A stretch of DNA of 10,326 bases, from the NCBI GenBank assembly GCA_915066865.1, contig CAJZEE010000075.1, positions 1-10,326 on the forward strand, in the 5' to 3' direction. Below are positions 5,706-10,326 of the stretch, one piece after another. Under the pieces are notes generated by a model, which had not been told where the DNA came from, ran no database searches, and worked only from the letters and a program-made list of their open reading frames with translations. Both the position numbers and the translations under genes were made by a program. Source of the stretch: an uncultured Veillonella sp. (lineage in GTDB: Bacteria > Bacillota > Negativicutes > Veillonellales > Veillonellaceae). Position 1 is the first letter of the stretch. Each line of letters begins with the position of its first letter.

Positions 5706-6950
5706 CTATTCATCTTCTTTAGATTTGCACTCACGGCGCATCATGGAGTAAGGTTCAAGAGGTGTATCCATATAAATGCGAACTTTCATTTGTGCATGCG
5801 GTGCTACATCGATAGGATTGCCATCTTCATCTGTCATTTTTTCGATTACCGTTTCAACGAGTTCCCCTTTCGGTTGGCAGAATTCCACCTTATCGCCCAC
5901 CTTGAAGTTATTACGTTGTTCAAGATCAACGTATTTTTCTTCTTCGTTGTAGCCCATAACTAAACCAATGAAGTCATGGCTCTGCGTATTCGTAGATTTA
6001 CCATAGTTTTGAGCCGTTTCATCAGGACGACCTTCTGCAAAGCCATCTGTATAAGGACGATGGGAAATCTTCTCTAATTCTGCAATCCATTCTGGGCGAA
6101 CATACCAATCTTTACCTTCTTTAAGGTATGTATCAATCGCTGTACGATATACTTTTGCCACTGTGGCACAATAGTGAACTGATTTCATACGCCCTTCAAT
6201 TTTAAGGCTATCAATACCAGCTTCATAAAGATCTGGAATGCGGTGAATCAAGCACAAGTCTTTAGAGTTAAAGATATAGGTGCCATGTTCATCTTCTTCA
6301 ATAGGATAATATTCACCAGGTCGATTAGATTCTACAAGAGAATATTTCCAACGGCAAGATTGAGAACATTGACCACGGTTAGCATCGCGATTACCTGTCA
6401 TATAGTTAGACAATAAGCAGCGACCGGAGTAAGAGATACACATAGAACCATGTACAAAGGACTCAATTTCAATATCTACATGGTCCTTCATTTCTTTAAG
6501 GTCTGCTAAGGATACTTCGCGAGCCGCTACAACACGTGTGGCACCAAGTTCTTTCCACATCTGAACTGTATGCCAATTCGTAGTAGAAGCTTGTGTACTT
6601 ACGTGAAGCTCTAAACCTGGAGCTACGCGCTTAGCAAGGCTAAAGATACCCATATCGGCAACGATGATAGCATCAACACCGATACTTTCAAGGAATTTCA
6701 AATAATCCTCTAAGCCTTCGAAGTCCTCGTTGTGAGGAATAATATTGCATGTAACATGGAGTTTTTTACCATGAGCATGTACGAATTCTACAGCTTCCTT
6801 TAATTCCTCATCGGAGAAATTAGAGTTACCTGCGCGCAAGCCAAAGCGTTTGCCTGCGCAATATACGGCATCCGCACCATAGCGAATAGCCATTTTAAGC
6901 TTGTCCATATTACCTGCAGGACAAAGCAATTCCATAAAATGTTCTGCCAT
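5706..6950 (-). CDS. trhP: U32-family tRNA U34 5-hydroxylation protein TrhP (peptidase U32 annotation)
   Basis: This 414-residue protein belongs to the U32 'collagenase-like peptidase' family, whose studied members RlhA and TrhP hydroxylate RNA pyrimidines using prephenate-linked chemistry. It opens with the family signature MELLCPAGNMDKLKMAI (13-29) and has a TIM-barrel-like first half. The conserved region around VHGSMCISYSGRC through GQCSQSCRW contains four cysteines (about C171, C178, C195, C199) suited to an iron-sulfur cluster, and the C-terminal beta domain ends in MRRECKSKEDE. Size and order match B. subtilis YrrO (TrhP2). Only one copy is present here, whereas B. subtilis has two in tandem. 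I choose the ATG at 6950, which shares one base with the trmR stop (TAATG) and implies translational coupling, over the upstream GTG at 6971. A true protease function is unlikely. Confidence 0.85.
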   Translation of the reverse strand: MAEHFMELLCPAGNMDKLKMAIRYGADAVYCAGKRFGLRAGNSNFSDEELKEAVEFVHAHGKKLHVTCNIIPHNEDFEGLEDYLKFLESIGVDAIIVADMGIFSLAKRVAPGLELHVSTQASTTNWHTVQMWKELGATRVVAAREVSLADLKEMKDHVDIEIESFVHGSMCISYSGRCLLSNYMTGNRDANRGQCSQSCRWKYSLVESNRPGEYYPIEEDEHGTYIFNSKDLCLIHRIPDLYEAGIDSLKIEGRMKSVHYCATVAKVYRTAIDTYLKEGKDWYVRPEWIAELEKISHRPYTDGFAEGRPDETAQNYGKSTNTQSHDFIGLVMGYNEEEKYVDLEQRNNFKVGDKVEFCQPKGELVETVIEKMTDEDGNPIDVAPHAQMKVRIYMDTPLEPYSMMRRECKSKEDE

Positions 6951-7558
6951 TATTTGTTGTGCCCTTTCCACACACTCACACTCATACCATCACCCATGGG
7001 ATAAATGGTGGTGTTAAACAATTCTTTATTTTCAACATATGTTAAGTATTCTTGTAACCGTTTTACGATAGTTTTGAACCGTTTTGGCGGTTCCTTATCG
7101 CCCCTTACATAGCCTCTAAAGAGTACATTATCTGCAAGAATGACGCCCCCTTCTTTCACATGTGGCAGAATAAGTTCAAGTTGTTTTAAATATTGCCCCT
7201 TTGGCCCATCTAAAAACACTAGATCGTATTCGCCTGTGAGTTCCGTTAAGACTTGAGACGCATCGCCTTTCAGCAATGTAATTTTATCGGTATAATCGGA
7301 TTGGTTAATATAGTATTTCGCCATTTCATAGCGCACATCATCCAATTCAATGGAGGTAATATGCCCGTCCTCTTCGTCGAGTAATGGTGCCATCAACAAA
7401 GCGGAGTAACCAATGGCTGTGCCCACCTCTAACACAGAGGTGGGCCGGTATAAACCTATTAATTCTTCAAATAGATGAACCTCAGATTCTCGTAAAATCG
7501 GCAGATCATTAATCATCGCGTAAATACGCTGTTCATTTAAAATATCATTTAATATCAT
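6950..7558 (-). CDS. trmR: tRNA 5-hydroxyuridine methyltransferase TrmR (O-methyltransferase)
   Basis: This SAM-dependent methyltransferase of the COMT-like class I fold has 202 residues. Motif I is VLEVGTAIGYS (42-52), the acidic SAM-ribose ligand is E71 in SIELDD, GDA follows at 98-100, and the metal/substrate signature is FLDGPKGQY (115-123) with ADNVL (142-146). In B. subtilis the orthologue YrrM methylates 5-hydroxyuridine at tRNA position 34 to 5-methoxyuridine, and the gene lies between mltG and trhP exactly as here. The assignment therefore rests on fold plus gene order. From memory, the N-terminus is shorter than in YrrM. The nearest good ribosome-binding site (AGGAGA) is 14 bases from the ATG, slightly far. 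The 3' end overlaps trhP by one base. Confidence 0.85.
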   Translation of the reverse strand: MILNDILNEQRIYAMINDLPILRESEVHLFEELIGLYRPTSVLEVGTAIGYSALLMAPLLDEEDGHITSIELDDVRYEMAKYYINQSDYTDKITLLKGDASQVLTELTGEYDLVFLDGPKGQYLKQLELILPHVKEGGVILADNVLFRGYVRGDKEPPKRFKTIVKRLQEYLTYVENKELFNTTIYPMGDGMSVSVWKGHNK

Positions 7559-7581
7559 GAAAGTAGATTAAATCTCCTACA

Positions 7582-9015
7582 TTATCTATTGTTAGTACCA
7601 CTAGGAACTACCAACGTAGAGCGTTCAGCCGGATTTGCAGATTCTACCTGAATTTGTGGTGCTTGTTGTGCATTAGGAATAACGTTCTGCATCGATTCAG
7701 GTACAGGTGTCGTCGTTGGTACATACGTATTGGTATTTGTATTATTTCCATAGGATGGAGCAGTCGGCGTAACTTGCGTCGATGATTGATTTTGTGTTGA
7801 ACCTGGTACAGGATCTGGGACCTCAGCCGCTGGAACTGTAGTTGGTGTGTATTTATAACTAGGTTCTACATCAACATATTGAGAATCTGCTTCCACTGCT
7901 TCTGCAGAACTATAATTATAATTAGGCTCTGTAGTCGCTACTGCTACGTCATAGTTAGGACCAGCTTGTGCAGCTACTTCAGTATTAGCAGAAGAATTTT
8001 TTACTGTGTCAGCGCCATAAATTTTATTAACCTCTGCTAAATGTTCTTCGTATGATTTAGAGAAGTGATTATGCCCCTCTTTATCTGCTACGAAGTATAA
8101 ATAATCTGTATTTTCAGAGTGTAATACTGCATCTAAAGCTTTTTTACCAGGGTTTGCAATTGGTCCTGGTGGTAAACCTTTAGATACATATGTATTATAT
8201 GGGCTTTGCAATTGTGTATCACCAATCGTTACATTTTCCTTTGCATAACCAAGTACATAGGAAATAGTCGCATCAGATTGCAATGGAATACCATGAGCTA
8301 GACGCTTTTTGAATACCCCTGCAATGGTTGGACGGTCTGCATCAAATAACGACTCTCGTTCAACGATAGACGCCAAAGTTACAAAGTCATGAATACTCAT
8401 ATGTTGAGCTTGAATTTGTTTCTTCACAGCTGGTGTGAGATAACGATTCATTTCATCAGCCATCATTTGAATAACATCACGAGGTGTAGCCCCTACGGGG
8501 ATTTCATACGTACTTGGGAACAAGAAGCCTTCTACAGGATATGTAGCAGGTTTTGTGCCTTTCATGTATGGGTATGGTACATAAGTTTTAGCTTCAGCCA
8601 AGAAGTCCTTCGCCTTCATGATTTGATTCTTTTCAAGAACGATAGCGATATCCCCAACTGTATAGCCTTCAGGAATTGTAACACGAATAGATTCTACATG
8701 ACCTTCTTGTAACAAAGAAATGAGTTCGTGCACAGTTACCTTATTAGGTATTTGATAATGGCCAGTTTGAAGCTTATCATTGGTACCACTCAAGTATAAC
8801 CAAAGCTTAAAGCCTTGAGTTGAGCGAATAAGCCCCCTTTCAAAAAGCATATCTGCAATTTCAGTACCCGTTTGACCTTTTTCGATAACGACTACTTGTG
8901 TTCCATCATCTTGAGCAAAGGTATTCGGTACAAAGTACAATGCACCAAGGCCTCCACCAATAATTAATATACCTACAATAACTAGGATCAAAATATATCT
9001 TAAGGCTTTTCTCAC
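7582..9015 (-). CDS. mltG: Endolytic peptidoglycan transglycosylase MltG
   Basis: This membrane-anchored lytic transglycosylase cuts nascent glycan strands and is thought to release or terminate newly made peptidoglycan. There is a short basic N-terminus and one membrane helix (about 7-29). A LysM-like subdomain (about 40-105) and the YceG catalytic domain (to about 335) lie outside the membrane. The catalytic glutamate is E219 in LASIVERES. Conserved EGFLFPSTYEIP (162-173), PLQSDATISY and YNTY..GLPPGPIANPG are all present. Beyond the catalytic domain, a tail of about 135 residues is low complexity, rich in Thr, Pro, Ser, Asn and Gln with scattered Tyr, and absent from typical family members. 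The start is GTG, preceded by AAAGGAA at 9-10 bases. Promoter near 9060; trmR starts 23 bases downstream. Confidence 0.93.
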   Translation of the reverse strand: MRKALRYILILVIVGILIIGGGLGALYFVPNTFAQDDGTQVVVIEKGQTGTEIADMLFERGLIRSTQGFKLWLYLSGTNDKLQTGHYQIPNKVTVHELISLLQEGHVESIRVTIPEGYTVGDIAIVLEKNQIMKAKDFLAEAKTYVPYPYMKGTKPATYPVEGFLFPSTYEIPVGATPRDVIQMMADEMNRYLTPAVKKQIQAQHMSIHDFVTLASIVERESLFDADRPTIAGVFKKRLAHGIPLQSDATISYVLGYAKENVTIGDTQLQSPYNTYVSKGLPPGPIANPGKKALDAVLHSENTDYLYFVADKEGHNHFSKSYEEHLAEVNKIYGADTVKNSSANTEVAAQAGPNYDVAVATTEPNYNYSSAEAVEADSQYVDVEPSYKYTPTTVPAAEVPDPVPGSTQNQSSTQVTPTAPSYGNNTNTNTYVPTTTPVPESMQNVIPNAQQAPQIQVESANPAERSTLVVPSGTNNR

Positions 9016-9056
9016 GTTGTTGAGTTCCTTTCTGTAACATAACAGTATACCAATTC

Positions 9057-9065
9057 ATTATACCA
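9057..9065 (-). promoter_or_regulatory. Extended -10 promoter for mltG-trmR-trhP-DUF4911
   Basis: On the minus strand TGGTATAAT is an extended -10 (TGnTATAAT). The -35 region has no good match, which is acceptable with an extended -10. A second, weaker TGGTATACT follows 13 bases on (9052-9044). Transcription would start around 9050, giving a leader of about 35 bases to the GTG. Confidence 0.55.
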
Positions 9066-9153
9066 TAAACTCTATATTTCCCCTATATAAAAGGGCAATG
9101 ATTACGCTTATTACATTTTATGCAATATATTAATTTTGTGAATTTGTTATGCC

Positions 9154-9253
9154 TTTAGCATAAATGAAGTCTCGTCTTTGTACAACAATGATAATGTATA
9201 ACAAAATAAAAATAGCGCATTGTCCACTGACAATACGCTAAATTTATGCTAAA
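9154..9253. repeat. 12-bp inverted repeat enclosing the DUF1292 terminator
   Basis: TTTAGCATAAAT (9154-9165) is exactly complementary to ATTTATGCTAAA (9242-9253). The terminator at 9200-9240 lies wholly between the arms, so a read-through transcript could form a large outer helix around it. The left arm also takes part in a small local hairpin, TTATGC / GCATAA (9147-9152 / 9158-9163). Confidence 0.5.
9200..9240 (-). terminator. Rho-independent terminator after the DUF1292 gene
   Basis: TAGCGCATTGTC (9213-9224) and GACAATACGCTA (9229-9240) form a 12-bp stem with one mismatch and a four-base loop. On the minus strand the run TATTTTTATTTTG follows. It begins 19 bases past the DUF1292 stop codon and separates the ireB-ruvX-DUF1292 unit from mltG. 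Confidence 0.85.
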
Positions 9254-9258
9254 GACGA

Positions 9259-9555
9259 TTATTCGTCTTCATCCATGTCTTCATACAATTTTACTAGAGT
9301 TTCAAAGTTTTCATCTTCTTCATCCAAAGGTACGTATTCTTCTACGCCTTCTTCGTTTGTTTCGATGCGAGCCAAGATCATGTATGTGTCATCTTGACCT
9401 TCATGATCAGCATCTTCATCTTGTACATGCACAAGAACGGCATACTCTTGACCTTCATGACTCAAGATAACATCTTCTGTGAAGTATTGTTTATTACCAT
9501 GTTCGTCTTCGAATTCCAAATAATACACTTCACCTTCAAAATTTTGGTCAACCAT
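9259..9555 (-). CDS. DUF1292 family acidic protein (YrzB-like)
   Basis: This 98-residue cytoplasmic protein has unknown function. It is strikingly acidic: about 35 Asp/Glu against three Lys/Arg, with an acidic C-terminus ending DMDEDE. The pattern FEGEVYYLEFEDEHGN, followed by a segment YAVLVHVQDED and then YMILARI, is the short beta-rich repeat layout of DUF1292. Position directly after ruvX and before mltG matches B. subtilis yrzB. The start ATG at 9555 has a near-perfect ribosome-binding site, AAGGAGGG, six bases upstream. The ruvX stop is 25 bases upstream. The gene ends at a terminator. Confidence 0.88.
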   Translation of the reverse strand: MVDQNFEGEVYYLEFEDEHGNKQYFTEDVILSHEGQEYAVLVHVQDEDADHEGQDDTYMILARIETNEEGVEEYVPLDEEDENFETLVKLYEDMDEDE

Positions 9556-9580
9556 TGGAAACCCTCCTTAAAGAAAATAC

Positions 9581-10000
9581 TTATTTATTAAACTGCAAGC
9601 GATCTAAGTATCCTTGCAAAATTACAACCGCTGCCATTTTATCGATAACGGATTTACGCTTTTTACGGCTCACGTCAGCCGCAATGAGTTGACGTTCAGC
9701 CATAACAGTAGATAACCGCTCATCCCAATATGTAACAGGTAAATCGATGACTTCCTTCATCTTTGCAACGAATTCTTCAGTCTTTTCAGCCCGTTCACCT
9801 TTTGTACCATTCATATTTTTCGGCATACCTACCACAAGTTCATGTACTTCATATTCAGAAATGAGTTCTTGTAAGCGATTAAAGTCTTTTTCTAGAGATG
9901 TTCTACGAATGGTTTCAATACCTTGTGCTGTCATGAGCAGTGCATCGCTACAGGCAATACCAATAGTACGGCTGCCTACATCTAATGACATAATTCTCAT
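9581..10000 (-). CDS. ruvX: RuvX/YqgF family putative Holliday junction resolvase / pre-16S rRNA nuclease
   Basis: This RNase H-fold nuclease of 139 residues has the usual family length. Expected acidic positions are present: D7 in SLDVGSRTIGIA, the strand VVGMPKNMNG (56-65), DERLST (93-98), and D120 in VIDKMAAVVILQGYLD. The family is described both as a Holliday junction resolvase and, for E. coli YqgF, as a factor in 16S rRNA 5'-end maturation. Sequence cannot decide between these. The ATG at 10000 overlaps the ireB stop as TAATG, so translation is coupled. The ireB-ruvX-DUF1292 order is a widely kept Firmicutes arrangement. Confidence 0.93.
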   Translation of the reverse strand: MRIMSLDVGSRTIGIACSDALLMTAQGIETIRRTSLEKDFNRLQELISEYEVHELVVGMPKNMNGTKGERAEKTEEFVAKMKEVIDLPVTYWDERLSTVMAERQLIAADVSRKKRKSVIDKMAAVVILQGYLDRLQFNK

Positions 10001-10260
10001 TATAGTTGTTTAGCCTTTGCGTATTCTTTCAACAATTCTTCAATCAAGTCATCACGCTCTAAACGACGGATATCGGAACGCGCATTATTATAACTTGTTA
10101 TGTACGCAGGGTCTCCAGAGATTAGATACCCTAAGATTTGATTAATTGGATTGTAACCTTTTTCTTGAATAGATTGATAAACACGCGTAAGCACCTCTTC
10201 AGCGGTCATCGGTTCATCGTCTACTTTACGGAATAACATGGTTTCATCTGAAACGTTCAT
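10000..10260 (-). CDS. ireB: IreB family regulatory phosphoprotein (DUF965)
   Basis: This small cytoplasmic protein of 86 residues is homologous to Enterococcus faecalis IreB and B. subtilis YrzL. In Enterococcus it is phosphorylated on N-terminal threonines by the Ser/Thr kinase IreK and affects cephalosporin tolerance. The N-terminus MNVSDETMLFRKV keeps the DET threonine (T7) but has Ser at position 4. The rest contains the family core YQSIQEKGYNPINQILGYLISGDPAYI (about 29-55) and a helical RSDIRRLERDDLIEELLKEY. I choose the ATG at 10260 because AAGGAGGG (10273-10266) lies five bases upstream; a longer in-frame reading to 10296 has no such support and would run across the leader hairpin. 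It is the first gene of the ireB-ruvX-DUF1292 unit. Confidence 0.92.
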   Translation of the reverse strand: MNVSDETMLFRKVDDEPMTAEEVLTRVYQSIQEKGYNPINQILGYLISGDPAYITSYNNARSDIRRLERDDLIEELLKEYAKAKQL

Positions 10261-10287
10261 CGTATCCCTCCTTTTTATTACATCGGC

Positions 10288-10312
10288 AGATTTCACTATA
10301 CAAGTGAAATCT
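10288..10312. repeat. Perfect hairpin in the ireB leader
   Basis: AGATTTCACT (10288-10297) and AGTGAAATCT (10303-10312) are exact reverse complements around a five-base loop. The repeat lies between the -10 box at the window edge and the ribosome-binding site, near the expected 5' end of the mRNA. No T-run follows on the minus strand, so it is not a terminator. It could stabilise the 5' end or be an operator over the transcription start. Confidence 0.65.
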
Positions 10313-10320
10313 CACCTACT

Positions 10321-10326
10321 ATTATA
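10321..10326 (-). promoter_or_regulatory. -10 box of the ireB promoter (window edge)
   Basis: The last six bases read TATAAT on the minus strand, about 60 bases before the ireB ATG. Any -35 lies outside the window. Transcription would start near 10314. Confidence 0.5.

Noticed and set aside
6950..6971. Longer TrhP start at the upstream GTG (6971)
   Set aside because: The seven extra residues fall wholly within the trmR coding region. The ATG in TAATG at 6950 fits coupling, and the family signature begins soon after it.
8389..10013. Plus-strand frames opposite mltG, DUF1292 and ruvX
   Set aside because: All are antisense to well-supported conserved genes.
10288..10312. Rex-type redox operator at the ireB promoter
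   Set aside because: Rex sites run GTGAAA then TTTCAC. Here the halves are in the opposite order (TTTCAC then GTGAAA), so the match is only superficial.

Overview
The window is a bacterial chromosomal segment of roughly 40% GC in which all ten recognisable genes lie on the minus strand. Gene content suggests a Firmicutes-lineage organism: a T-box in front of thrS, an IreB-family protein, DUF1292, RuvX, MltG, and the tRNA wobble genes trmR and trhP in the order known from Bacillus subtilis (yrzL-yrrK-yrzB-yrrL-yrrM-yrrO). Codon use and the style of the exported protein fit a diderm Negativicute such as Veillonella, but that assignment is inference from memory, not a search.

Layout, read in the direction of transcription (high to low coordinates). 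A promoter -10 at the window edge and a 5'-leader hairpin precede ireB (10260-10000), which overlaps ruvX by one base (TAATG). A DUF1292 gene (9555-9259) follows and ends at a clear intrinsic terminator (9240-9200). A second transcription unit starts at an extended -10 promoter near 9060 and carries mltG (9015-7582), trmR (7558-6950), trhP (6950-5706, one-base TAATG overlap) and a DUF4911 gene (5702-5427). A lone exported protein of unknown function follows (5325-4336) with its own terminator. Next is a threonyl-tRNA synthetase gene (3721-1811) under a complete T-box leader (about 4092-3838). Last is an MFS transporter (1655-450) with a promoter sitting inside the loop of the upstream inverted repeat.

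Functionally, the upstream block is housekeeping. IreB is a small target of Ser/Thr-kinase signalling at the cell envelope, RuvX/YqgF acts on nucleic acids, and MltG ends peptidoglycan strands. TrhP and TrmR probably act in sequence on uridine 34 of tRNAs, hydroxylation and then methylation. thrS is controlled by uncharged tRNA-Thr.

The most unusual signal is not in a gene. Two 47-49 bp palindromic sequences, related to each other and resembling two fused insertion-sequence ends, each sit at the apex of a rho-independent terminator (about 293-367 and 4244-4312). The outer terminator stems differ between the two copies but remain self-complementary, and one copy has a 3-bp flanking duplication. 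This looks like a tiny mobile element that lands in terminator loops. A separate perfect 29-bp-arm palindrome with a third, degenerate half-copy occupies 49-155. I see no evidence of a new multi-gene system here.
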